Of a stretch of 64,000 bases of DNA, positions 13,229 through 25,500 are shown in pieces. Origin of the DNA: Magnolia sinica (lineage: Eukaryota; Streptophyta; Magnoliopsida; Magnoliales; Magnoliaceae); assembly GCF_029962835.1 (NCBI RefSeq), contig NC_080581.1, positions 20,474,001 to 20,538,000 of the forward strand, in the 5' to 3' direction. Positions within the stretch are counted from its first letter, which is position 1. Every line of letters begins with the position of its first letter. Under the pieces are notes generated by a model. The model made no database searches and was not told the DNA's origin. It worked only from the letters and a program-made list of their open reading frames with translations. Made by a program: the position numbers and the translations under genes.

Positions 13229-13664
13229 CTGTGGGGCCACCTTGATGAATTTGTTGTATATTCATGCTGTCCATCCTCTTTTTCATATCATTGTAGGACG
13301 TTATCCCAAAACTTAAGCAGATCAAAATATCCGGTGACCACACCACTGGAAAAAGTAGTGAATGACCCTTAAAAACTTTTTTATAAGCCACAAAAAGTTT
13401 TGAATCCAGCTGATCTTCGTATTTTCTCTTCATCCAGGTCTGATCGACCTTATCAAAGCGTTGGGTGGAAAATAAGGATTACAGATCTGCTTACGGTGGG
13501 CCCTGGAAAGTTTTTAATGGTGGGCATTCAATCACTACTCTTTCCTTTGGTGTGGTCCATGTGAGATTTGGATCTGCTTAAATTTTGGTACCAACTCCTA
13601 GAATGGGCTGTAAAAACGAATGGACGGCATGGATACACAAAAAATCATCAAGGTGGGCCCACAG
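13229..13664. mobile_element. Foldback MITE-like repeat (GTGGGCCCACCTTGATG type)
   Basis: The left end CTGTGGGGCCACCTTGATG is matched by the reverse complement of the right end (CTGTGGGCCCACCTTGATG). Similarity continues inward for about 50 bp (ATCCATGCCGTCCAT-like). No clean target duplication was found, so the superfamily is uncertain. Confidence 0.6.
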
Positions 13665-13973
13665 TAAGCGTAACACACACTAATATGTTACCCGGGTAAC
13701 ACGCTTCCCTCTCTCCCTCCCTACGTACGCCAGCGGGTATGACACGTGCAACACACGTGGTGAGATTGGACTCGGGAAAGAGATAGGGACGGGTAAAGGT
13801 GCGAGTGGGGTCTATTCCCAGGTTTCGGCCTACTCGTTCGGCTATAGATAGGCTTTTTGTTGGCAAATAATATCTTAGCTGTAGATTGCCAAACTGTCAC
13901 ACCCTCCAAATTACCCAAAGATCCTTTTCTTTAATTTAATTCTTATATTTGAAGTTCCACAGTCTAAAAACTA

Positions 13974-14002
13974 GTGTGTGTGTGTGTATATATATATATA
14001 AT
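13974..14002. repeat. (GT)n(AT)n microsatellite
   Basis: A run of GT followed directly by a run of TA repeats. Confidence 0.9.
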
Positions 14003-15276
14003 TTTTAGTGGCTGAAAAATGTATTGCACTGCTACGGTTCTCTTTAAAAATAGTTGTGGCTCATCGTCCTCACATCGGCATTGAATCTTCATAGGTAGGG
14101 ATTAGGACGTTCCAAAATTAACATAGCTGAACCTAAACCAGATTTTTGAATGGGTGAATTTGGAATGGACGTAACAGAGGCGTAACCTAGGCCCAAATGC
14201 TCTTCTGATTTGAGAGTTTCTACAATATGTTCTTAAAATTGAGGCTCCATGACTCAGTGATCCAAACCGTTTTTGCAGGATTGGACCATGGATGGCAACA
14301 AAGGAGATAAGAAAATACAGCCCTTCAATACGACATCCATCAGATGGGAAAATATTCAGCAATGATCTGCATTCAACTAAAAGGGCCAGATATCTTATGG
14401 ATGCCAATATGTGGTTTTTGTGTGGATCAATCTCAGAACCGACCCATGAGATTATGGGTGGATCTTGATCCTCTTGTACCCATAGTTCAAAAACACTGAC
14501 TGAACATCCAGGCAGGTCAGGTCAACAAAGAAGCTTTCCCAAACCTTTATCTGACTCGCTCCATATTCAATAAGGGCTCCCGTTTGGATACTACCAAATA
14601 AGTAACTTCAAAAAAAATAATACTTACATAAGTTAATAGGTTATTTTTCTTAAATAAGTTAGTTTGATTATTAAAATTAAATAAGTAGCTTTTTAGAAAA
14701 GTTAACTTACTTTTTTATTGCTTTTCAACTTTCAAGAGTAATTTATCATTTTTACACGTCAACTTAGAAAATCATTTAAAAGATTCTTTGGATGCCTATA
14801 AAATCATTAAGCTATAATATGATTTCAGGTAATCTAATTATAGGTGTAAAGTGTTTACAAAGCTTGGAATGGTAAATCCTTTAAAAATAATGAAATGACA
14901 TATAAAATCTTCATTTAAGATAGATCATTGGAATAAGTCCAACCCAATAAAACTTGTGACCAATCCTCACTTCAAACAAATAATTTGGTGGGCGACATAA
15001 GTGGGCCCACTAATCCAAATTCCCTTTAAGTAATATTTATAGGCAATTGGTTAATTTTTCTTAAGGTTTGAGATTATCTCAACCATTGGATTTAAAAAGC
15101 CCATTCTATTATGAATAAATACTTTCGATTTATGTGAGGGAGTTAATGGACCATGCTAGATCTAAGCCCTTCATGATAAACCCTTTACACTGATGGACGT
15201 CTTAGGTTTTTAGGTTTCTCAAGCATTGTACCATCCTTTGGGTTTGATAGCATCTCAACCATGGGAGGTTTCAACC

Positions 15277-15280
<4 letters not shown>

Positions 15281-15308
<28 letters not shown>
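15281..15308. repeat. (AG)n microsatellite
   Basis: Fourteen uninterrupted AG units. Confidence 0.95.
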
Positions 15309-15309
<1 letters not shown>

Positions 15310-15664
15310 CCATCCAAGCTTCTTATTTTTTTTTTTTTTCCTTCCTTTTTGGGTCCTTGCATAGTTGTTCCTACTTCTAAAATTTTTCAAAAACAAATAG
15401 TGGTTGCCTGGAATCTCTTTTCCTGTTATCTAAAACATAACACAATTTTTTCTAATGTTTCACATTACAACTAAAAGCTTTAATAAGATTACAGCCTCTA
15501 ATCTATTTATAAGCAAAATATGCATCCAAACGCAACTTCTAATCAAATTTCCACTTAGAAACTTTATAGGCATTCAAATGACCCCTAAGGAAATATACTC
15601 TTTGTGGCCATGAACCACTTCTAAGTTCATGAGATTGAAAAATCATCCAAAAAATGAGCAGATG

Positions 15665-16335
15665 ATCCAGTGGGTCACACATGATGATGGCCTATATCAA
15701 GGTGGTCCCACATGATGGACGATCTACATCAAAAGTCCACCCCTAATGACGAATGGCCCACATCCAAGGTGAGCCCCGCATGATAGGGAACCAAAATTGA
15801 ATGTGGGGCTGCACATGATGGGCAACCCATATCAAAGGTGGGCTCCACATGATGGGCACCGTAGATGGATGATCCACATCAAGGTGGGCTCCACGTGATG
15901 GACAATCCACGTCAAAGGTCAGCCTAATGATTAGTGGCCCATATCCAAGGCAGGTCCCATATGATAGATGACCTACATTAGAGGTGGATCCACATGGTGG
16001 ACGGTCCCATATGATAAACGACCCACATTAGAGGTGGATCCACATGATGGATGGCAAACATCAAAGGCTGGCTCCACATGATAGGCAGTGGATATTGAAG
16101 ATGGCCCTACATGATGGACAATAGCATTGATGGTGGGCCCCACATGATGGATAACTAACATCAAAGGTGGGTCCTACCTAATAAACTGTGCACATGATAG
16201 GTTGGCCCCTAATGATGAATGACCCACAACCAAGGTGGGCCCTGCATAATTGATGGCCTACATCAAGGGTGGGGTCCACACAATGAACGATACACATCAA
16301 AGGTTGGCCCCACATGATGAATGGTGGATGTGAGG
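15665..16335. repeat. Degenerate ~33-bp tandem repeat, about 20 units
   Basis: Units of the form CACATGATGGACGACCCA followed by CATCAAAGGTGGGCCC repeat about 20 times with substitutions and a few shortened units. The unit core is the same GGTGGGCCCCACATGATGG motif found in the dispersed foldback repeats of this window. Short ORFs here are by-products of the repeat. Confidence 0.9.
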
Positions 16336-16526
16336 GGGACTAAACAAACTTTCAAGATAATTACTTATGATGTTGGAAACCAAATATTTTTTTTTCTTTT
16401 TGGAGGATAAGTGTGTTGTTTCCCAAACATATATGCTGATCAAGTAGAAATCAAGATAAGCTACTTATAAGCTACTTATGGCATAAGTAGCTTATCTAAA
16501 GTAACTTTTGATCCAAACTTCCCTAA

Positions 16527-17677
16527 CTAAATTAACAGATTTAAAATAATGGCAGATATTTAAGGTAGGTATGAATATGAAAACTTGGCAAAGAAGTCAG
16601 ACGGACAATGCTTGGTGCATTGGTACAAGTCATGCCAAGTAGCATTAAGTTAACTGAGTCAATGACTGAATAAGTCATGTGGCATCAGAACTCAGTCACA
16701 ATCATGAACAACTTCCCTCATGACTCAGGCTCAAAATCTCGTCCAATGAAGTTGACTCAGCCAGGTTTTTAAGTCAAGTCATTGACTTCTAGAGCTATGC
16801 TTGTACTCAGACCTAATCCAATAAGTAAATGGGTCAGCTTATTTTCACTTGGACCCAATTCAAACTGGACCAGATTTTATGGTGGGAATGATTAAATGGG
16901 TTGGTTCTAGGGATCCCTTGGGCTACCCCAGACCCTTTTTGCACCCTACCTGTTGGTGATCATTTCCCCTTCTGCTCTCCATCAATTGCTGCATGTCTAC
17001 TTGCTCAACATAACGGGGATGATCAGGTGAAAAATATATTAATAAACCCGTGAATTTTATAGGCATCCAATCAGATCTCATTGGAAATGGATAGTGGACC
17101 CAACTTGATCTAACCACATCTTAAAATGCCAAAGCTGTTTGTACCCCACTATTCATCACCATCCAACTGGAAAAGCTTGTTACTAAGAGGTCTCTATCCA
17201 CATGTTGCATGTTACAAAGAGCCCTGGTTGGGCCAGTGACCAGCCTACCAAGAGCCACATTTCCTAACGAGTGTGCAAAATCACCGCAGCAGGTCCACAG
17301 TGCATGTACCTTGGTCAAAATAAAAAGAATGATCTGCCCATCAAGTAAGCAACAAAAGAACGAAAGAAATGGACCCATCGAGTGAGCAGATTGGCATAAT
17401 TTTCAGGCGAAGACACATACACAGGTGGGGACGCCTGATGATCGCCAACAAATCTCACCCACATTTCTCAAGAACAAAAATAAAGGACCTCACACAAGGT
17501 TGGAGACGGGTCATGCCTTGTGTGGGTCCCAGCCAGCCAATAACAGTAGAGGGCAACCCACCCAAAAAAGAAAAGAAGAATTTTTTCAGAAAAAAACAGA
17601 GACAGATTTGGACTTATCAACATAACCAACCAATCATACAAAATGAGAAGGATCCAATGAAGAAAATCTCAGTGCCT
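16527..17677. other. Region downstream of BRIZ, includes its 3' UTR
   Basis: The first few hundred bases downstream of the BRIZ stop (17677 leftwards) should be 3' UTR; I could not place the poly(A) site. The rest shows no coding signal. 16590-16850 is an old repeat with GACTCA/TGACTC motifs. Confidence 0.45.
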
Positions 17678-17839
17678 TCAGCCTCTCCTTCTATTAGTTC
17701 TTGTGGCCCGTTTACTGCTGTTTCTTGAAGAAGAAGACTCTACTGGTATTGGCAAGATCGTACCTTCCTTAATCTCATCCGAGTTAGGCAGCTGCTCCAA
17801 TGTCTTCTGCCCTTCTATGTACACCATTAGATCTCTAAG
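17678..17839 (-). CDS. BRIZ: BRIZ exon 12 (residues 446-498 and stop)
   Basis: Acceptor GTGGCAG|CTTAGA. Encodes [20 protein letters not shown], then [13 protein letters not shown], a Ser run and a basic tail ([11 protein letters not shown]), followed by TGA. The basic C-terminal tail is typical of plant BRIZ proteins and could be a nuclear-localisation or RNA/ubiquitin-contact segment (inference). Confidence 0.94.
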   Translation of the reverse strand, partial: LRDLMVYIEGQKTLEQLPNSDEIKEGTILPIPVESSSSRNSSKRATRTNRRRG

Positions 17840-18911
17840 CTGCCACAAAATTCAAGCAAGAGCGAGTTAAGCTGCAACCACCATACATGAGGGATAGAAA
17901 TTGTTGAGTTTTAATGAGTGAGGTTGATGGTTCATTGATGGGATATCCAAGGTGATGGTATCCCAAAAATCTCCCCAATGGGATAGTCCTGATCAATGAG
18001 TTAAACTCAGGCTGGACCCTAACCTGTTTTTCGTGGGTTCCAACTTATCAGATCCATTCCAACTCAATTTGTCCCAGGAATATAGTCAATTTAAACTTAA
18101 AAAAAACAAAAGGAATTAACAAGCTTGTTTTCCAAGCAGAGGTTGCTGGTTCAAACTTTTTGCACTATTGGTTCACTGGTTTTGCCTAGCCCATTTTTGG
18201 GGCTAGTTCTGGTCCAAATAGGTCCAACCACCCAGTCCGAGCTTCTTCTTCTTCTTCTTCTTTGTGATGAGAAGATGACTAATATTCTTTAAACCAAAAA
18301 GATCTCGAAACATTTCAGGAGGTGACCCTCTTGTCACCATCCTTGGGAAAATAAAAGGCAAAGCACAATAAAAATTAAAGCAGAAAAGGACACAAAATCC
18401 CTTAGCTCAGGACACCACCCAGAATCTCCAGAGTCCCAATCCCCCATGAGGTCAGAAAACAAGCAGCCATGATACTGGGACCACACTACGGCCCAACTAA
18501 TTACCATTGCCGAGATATTCCTTTTCATACTTGCACATGAAGCATAATTATTCTAAAAAATCTTGCGGTTTCTCTCCTTCCAAATTCCTCAAGAATGACA
18601 AAGAAAATGAGAATCCACAAGATTCTCTTTTGATTGATGGCCACTCCGATCGGAGTTTTAAACACCAATGCTGGCCCCTTGATTGATGGCCTAGATATAG
18701 ATCTTTAAATAAAAATGCAGCAATTGTCCATTCCATTCAGAAAAGTGCAAAAATCAGATCAGCTTGCATCTTCAAATTTGGTATATGGGCATAATAAATC
18801 CACAGCGGGGTGAAGCTAATCAGATCATTGGACTGGATCACCTGACCACAGGCCCCCACTTGTACAAGCTCTTGACCAGGGAGAACTGTGCAAACCCTTG
18901 GATCAATGACC

Positions 18912-18949
<38 letters not shown>

Positions 18950-19494
18950 GAAAAGGTTCCATGTGGTCAAGCTCATGGGAACTTCCCATGAGGTCTAGTT
19001 GTGTGGGCCCACCGTGATGCATGTCGAACATCTACCCCATCAGTCAGATGCACCATTCCATGGTGGGCCTAGGGCTTAAAAATCAAGTCAATCTGTGACT
19101 TGTGTGGGCCACACCACATACAAAAGTTGAGGGGGGTTACCCTCTCCATTAAAACATTCATAATCATTTGTTGGGCCCACCGAGATGGGGTTCACAAATC
19201 CAGCCCATCCATTATGTGTGTCCCACTTGGATTAGGGGTCAGACCAAGTTTTAGACGCACACAAATTTCAGGTGGGCCCTACCAAGTGCTTTTATATGTT
19301 TTAGGAATGTCTTCAGATGATTTTAGATGGTATGGCCCACCTGAGTTTCGTATACGGCTGATTTTTGGAATATCCCATAATTTAAAGGGGACCCATCAAA
19401 TGCACGGTGTTGATGTTTGACATACATCATCGTGGGGCCCACACAGCTCGACCTCGTGGGAAGTTCCCATGAGCTCGACCGCATAGAACCTTTT

Positions 19495-19571
<77 letters not shown>

Positions 19572-22500
19572 CCTAAAACACATCCTTCTAAAGGACAATA
19601 TGTAAAGAAGAAAATTTAGCACAAGCCTAGTCAATGAGACAGGATACTGACACCTTAACTCTCCATAAAAAGAACTAAATGTACCTGTTCTTCCAAGTCA
19701 AGTATCTTTTCATCTCTCAATCTAACAGCCATCCGTTCCCTGCAAACCAATTTAGGCAATTATGTATAAAACAAAAGTATGGTGTTCAAAAGTTGAGGTT
19801 GAATCTCCATACTCAACTATAATAGAAAACAGTATTTTACATATGCACAAATGCACCTCTATAAGTGGCCACATGCACCAACATGGCACGTACATGTTGA
19901 TTACCTGGCTGAAAAACAGGCTGGTCCACTCATGCACGTTCATTGTGGACCATTGGCAATTTCTTTTAAACAGTCCATTACTTCCATACATGTGGCTGCA
20001 CCTGATGAATGAACAGATCTGGTTTTTGAGCAAGGTCCATGTATGCAGTGTAGCCTGCCTCATGAACAGCTCCAATGCTCTACACAATGATGTGGAATGA
20101 GTTATGACCTGGCCACATTTTGCAGAGCAAGATGCTTGTTGCACCTCGCGATATGCAGATGCAGGAAGTACCCTATGTTTCTGTCCTCAAAAAGCGGCTG
20201 AGAACAAGTACCCGAGAATAACAGACTCGGCACATTCATACTTAAAAGCAGTGACTCATGGGTCTGTGCACATTCCATAACATCCACCAACTTCCCAAAT
20301 GTGCCCTTAATCCACACGAAGGAGGGGGAATTGTGGCTCTGGTGTATCAGCAAACTGTAGCATATGGTCTTCTAATGCAGAGCACTGGATACAGGTCCAT
20401 CGCATGGTTCAGTGATCCAAATTGTCAGTCTTATTTGGTCTCACAGTGGATTGGGTGATGCCTGTAGATCTACCAGATTGGAAGATCCCAACCCATGATA
20501 TTTGGATTATTTTCTGTTGAATGAGGACCAATACGGTACTTTCCCCATAACTCTCTATTTGCAGGCCTCTGATCCACAGGATCTTTGAATCTGGAATGTT
20601 TTGGACACATCCCCATCCATGGTGGGACCCACTAGATCAAATGTTTAGTGGTTTGAATATCAGAACTGCGGGTCCCATATGGATGGGATGGTGGATGTTG
20701 GAAAACTGCATGTTCGCTGATGCAAAGAACGCTAATTCACCCACTGGGGAATAGGTCCCTGGCAATCAGGCTTGAGGAATCATATACTCATCATCCCAAG
20801 GATATGCATAGTATCCCCAGGATATCGTTTGGTACAAGCGGAGCTCATGCTCCGTAATCCAGGGCATTCATATGGTGAAACCCAGCGTTAATGTTATATG
20901 ACAAAGTTTCCTTCAACTGACAATCATAACCCCTTCAATGGAATAGGTCAAATTAAAAGCACTGCAGATGTTGAAAGAATAAACACTAACTTGTGATAAG
21001 AATTTGAGGAGCTAAAAAGAACTAATAGACATGAACATGTAACTAGAATATGATGACACTGAAACTTTTAAAAAAAATCATGGTGGACTAAAAAAGCAGA
21101 TGAAATCATGCCAAACTAAGAGTGGAGAATGAGTTTTGAGGTTAGTGGCAATCTGGGAAGCTGAAAAATATGTAGACGCCCAAGCCATAAATTTTGCATT
21201 GTGCAGTTTATACATAAAACATAAGGAAAGTTTTATATAGATGAGCTAGGTGATATGTTGAGGGCCAGTAATAAGTCATCATTAGACCAGTATTGATTTC
21301 CTCTGCAAGCAAAATGCGATATATATTGACGTGCCTACCCACAGGTCGCTGTCTCAGAAATTCAATTTAAGACTTTAGGTTATGAAATTATGCAAGCTCT
21401 TGATCACCATCATCATGAGTGACCAAAGCACTTGTAGTATGCTCAAATGCCAGTGAAGCATTCCATCAAGGCAATCTTACAGTAACCACCAATGCCACCA
21501 TAGATGAATCTGATAAACTGATCATGTCCCCTTTCAGGAAACATGTTTCCGCTGCCAAAATTCCATAGGTCCTAAAAACCCAAGAGACAGATCCCATAAT
21601 AAAGAAACTACATCTGGAGGTAGGTGATGTAGTTACCAGCTTGAACCCACAAGATAAGGAACAGGAAATTGAGTGCTTGAGGAGTTTCAGTGAGTAGGCA
21701 ATCAATTGATCAGGCTAAACTGGCTCCCAAAATAACACACCATACACCTGCTTATCTCAAAATTTCAAGCCTGAAGCAGAAGTTATACACTTTTCAACAA
21801 CACACTCAACATAGATCCAGTGATAGAGGCAACAGCAATTTGAAGTGTTAGCTATTTAGTTTCCTTTCCTATGAAAAGGAATTGATGGTACTGTTTAAAG
21901 ACACCTTTGTAGTTGTCATTGTAGATAAGATGGGTACCTCATAGTGTTTATACGATCTCTCAAATACAAAGTGGTGAATTGCAGTCCACCCTAGCACCTC
22001 ATCAATTCACCTCAAAACATGGGAACAGCGGAATAGAGACATTCCACTGTGAATAAAGTCTATGGAATGTACAATGAACTTAAAAAGTTTACATGATTTT
22101 CCAGCCCTTTCTTTATATATCATCCCTCAACTTCAAAGCGATCCCTTGATTTCCAGCGTCTGCACTTTAGTAATGACTTAACCGTCTCAAGGTTTTTCCA
22201 TTCAAATCTTTCTGTTTGACCAATAAAAAACATCTGCTTGATGCCATTTTCTTCTAACCATGAGACTAGCCTGACTTCCAAATTAGCAGACACGTTATCA
22301 TATTCTTGACATCTTGGAGCAGGTGCATACCATTATGCAGCACATTGTAGCTTGCAGCTGATGTTGGAAAATTATGGGGGATCTTTCATATTTGACTTTG
22401 GGGGTTGATGTGACATCTGGGGTTGGAAGGGTTGCATTCTACTTTGACAAACTATTTTCTTGATTTAATGCTACTCCTTACATTGATGAGAAACGAAGAA

Positions 22501-25500
22501 AGATTCCCCATTGCATAAAGTACGTAGCAAAGGGTTCCCGAGGATGCTTCTTTACGAGGTTTTGCAGTCCTGAATGATAATATACATGTATCATAAAGGC
22601 TACTCTCATCTGGAATGGGTGGCATCTCTTTAAGGATTTTACTAATGTTGTGGTGTTTGGATACATGGAATCCAAGGGAAAAGAAAGGAAAAACAATAAC
22701 TATCCAATTATGATGTCCATGAGAACTATTAAAACATGGATTCCAATTTCGAGTTTTTGTTTGCATTGCAAGTAAAAATCTCATATTCCTCTCACAATAC
22801 TAACCTACTTTCTTGTGGCAAGAATCCAATTTATGGAAAAGTGTAATGATTGCTGGGTGGAATCCACCCTTTTCTTTGCTATCCAAAGAACACAAACTGT
22901 CACATCAACAGAAAACCCTTTTGCTTGTTTATTGTTTGCCACAGAATCCATGGTTTCCAGACATGGCCTAAGTGGAAATTGACCATCCACATCAATAACC
23001 GATGCACGAACCTTCTAACAAGGTGCAGATTCTGCTTCGGATTGCACTTCAGATTTGCACCCCCATTCCCCATTCCTAGCTGTTTAGACCTGTGAATATT
23101 TTAATCTGACACTAATCTAGCACCTGAAATTGTTACTACTTTGCTTCATGATTTGTGCAACTATATGATAGCCATCCAATGAAGAGAAATTTTCAACAAC
23201 ATACACATGAATCCATTGGGAAATATGGCTGTAACCAGTGTTTTAAATATCAACGACATCAGCCGATATATCTCACGATATATCTTGTATCCCACCTGTG
23301 CAATTCGAAATACATTGGTAGTGCTAATACATCCCACCTATTTGATCCAGTGAGCATTTTTTATTTTCGATCCATGTTTTTGGTGTAAATCACGTTGAAC
23401 CAGTGTCAAATGGTTACAAATCTATGATTCTTCATGTTTTCCTTAAAAAATCACGGATTTGGAACTTCGATTTCAAGATTTGGGGGAGATGGGTCAAGTT
23501 GCGGAAAATTAAGAAAAATCAAAATTTCTCAATTTCTCGAAAATCAGTTGCAATCTTTGTATCCAAACACAAAATTAAACATGTATGTAACCTGATCTAA
23601 TGATTCTTCTTTTGCTTTCGAATGCATTGCTAGTGTTTCCATACATGTCTTCTTACGTTTATAAATTAATGAATAGACTTTGAATATACTTGAATCAGTT
23701 CAGTTGGAAAGCGCACAAATTAGGACCCCATACAAAGGAAACCCCTATTATGTGCACTTTTTTTTTTGTAATGTTTTGATTTCTAAGTGTATTGATGTCT
23801 TTTTCAACAATCCATGAAGTTTCTTTGAAAAATTCGACCAATTTCCCAATGTTCCCATGTTTCCCAACAACATCGATACATTATGCGATACAGCCGATAT
23901 ATCCCATGCAATAACTGATATGTATCCATATCCCAAGGGTGCGATACATTACATGATAACGATATTTAAAATATTGGCCGTAACCCAACGAAAGGTGAAA
24001 ACAAGATCCAACAATGATGTCCTTGATGACTTCCTTCCACAACCACATTTACTCAAAACTGTCATGGTTCATCAGTTCAGTCTTCTATAAGATTGAAAAT
24101 GTAGTGGTGACATGTGAAGACATCAACACTTCATCTTTCAAGATTAGTTGGATACCTGACAGCCGTATCCTTTTCCTGCTACCAAGCATCTTGTGAAACT
24201 TATCAACTAAAAGCCGTTTGCGGCAATTGCAATAGAAATTCCAGTGATCCAACTTGTATGGCCATTTTGTATGGTCAATGACACAATTATGGCAGTTCAA
24301 TGAAGTCTTTGATGAGTTTCCTAGTTAACAGGGCATCCAAAATCATAGCATCTCAGTCATGTCTATAACAGCATGAAGTAAACTCAATCCCCTTTCCATC
24401 AGCACATGTGACCAATATTGAAGTTAGGTCTCCTTATGCCAATATCACTTTGTTTCGTTGCTAAAAAATGAGGATTTATGAGGGGATGGCGGACACACCT
24501 TTCTTCAATTTCCAGAATCTTTGCTCTCCATATCTCCTGGTTTTTCATAAGATTCTCATTGATCTACAAGCAGGAGCAAGACCATGTTATGTAGTATGTA
24601 CTAATTAAAATGATCAAAGAACTAGAAATAAACTAATAATGTATACGCACATACCCTATCAGATTATTCAAGTTACAAAAACTGCAAAACCAAATTCTCA
24701 ACATACTCTGCGAGATAAGAAGAGGAAGGTACTAACCTCATCGAGAAATTTCTTCTCCTCAGCACATTTGTCAAGCTTGCATTGTATCTTCAGAAGTTTA
24801 GAACCTACAGCCTTCTCAACAGCTTCAGAGATTTCTGTGTCTGTTTCCTCCTTGACCTCTAGCAATAGCGACTCATAATACTGCCATGTAAAGAGATGTA
24901 ACGATAAATACAACAGAGCACCCAGAAACATATTCAACTTTTGGTTGTGGTGCACAGTATTCTGAACTCAAACCCTTCTCAGGGATGAATAATGATTATA
25001 AAATTTTATAATGTCCACATGCATATTCACTCAAATTTTCCAGTTGGCATGGACTTGGGACATCGAAGGTCTGCATCAGGTAGGCCCCAGGATTGCGACG
25101 ACCTGACTCGGAAAAAGGTCAGTGCGCTCATCAGATGGATCACGTGTGTACGTTCAATGTAGACAGCCGGTAACTTTTTCAAACCATCCATTGCTCTCAT
25201 ACATGTGTCCAACCTGATGAATTGAATAGTTGATTTTTGGACCATGTCATCTACATGGCAGGGCCCATCTGAATGGCAGTTTAATGTCCCACTCATGTAC
25301 CGAATTTGTCACCAATGACCAAATGTGAAGGTGTATGTCATGGGTGCTTGTGGGCTTAGAAAAGCATTTATAACTACAGAAAGTTTTTAGTATCATGTTT
25401 TGTGAGACTAAGTAAAACATCAAACTGAAACATTTGATAGCTAGTAAGAAAACATGTCTTCAAAATCTATCATTCACATAAAGATGGTCAATATACATAC

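Larger units (their letters stand above)
14574..16523. mobile_element. PIF/Harbinger-like non-autonomous element with internal tandem array
   Basis: Ends GGGCTCCCGTTTGGAT and (reverse complement of right end) GGGAAGTTTGGAT, flanked both sides by TAA (14571-14573 and 16524-16526), as PIF/Harbinger elements are. Subterminal AAGTAACTT / AAGTAGCTTAT repeats lie inside both ends. No transposase is visible. The interior holds a (GA)n run and a ~33-bp tandem array. Confidence 0.6.

Noticed and set aside
12236..14407. Several ORFs of 60-162 codons
   Set aside because: No homology recognised, no start or splice context, and they overlap each other on both strands in repeat-rich sequence.
15665..16335. 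Regular short repeats, possible CRISPR-like array
   Set aside because: Units are contiguous and degenerate with no unique spacers, in a plant genome; it is a tandem repeat.
18737..19634. ORFs reading YIYIYI on both strands
   Set aside because: Translations of TA microsatellites.
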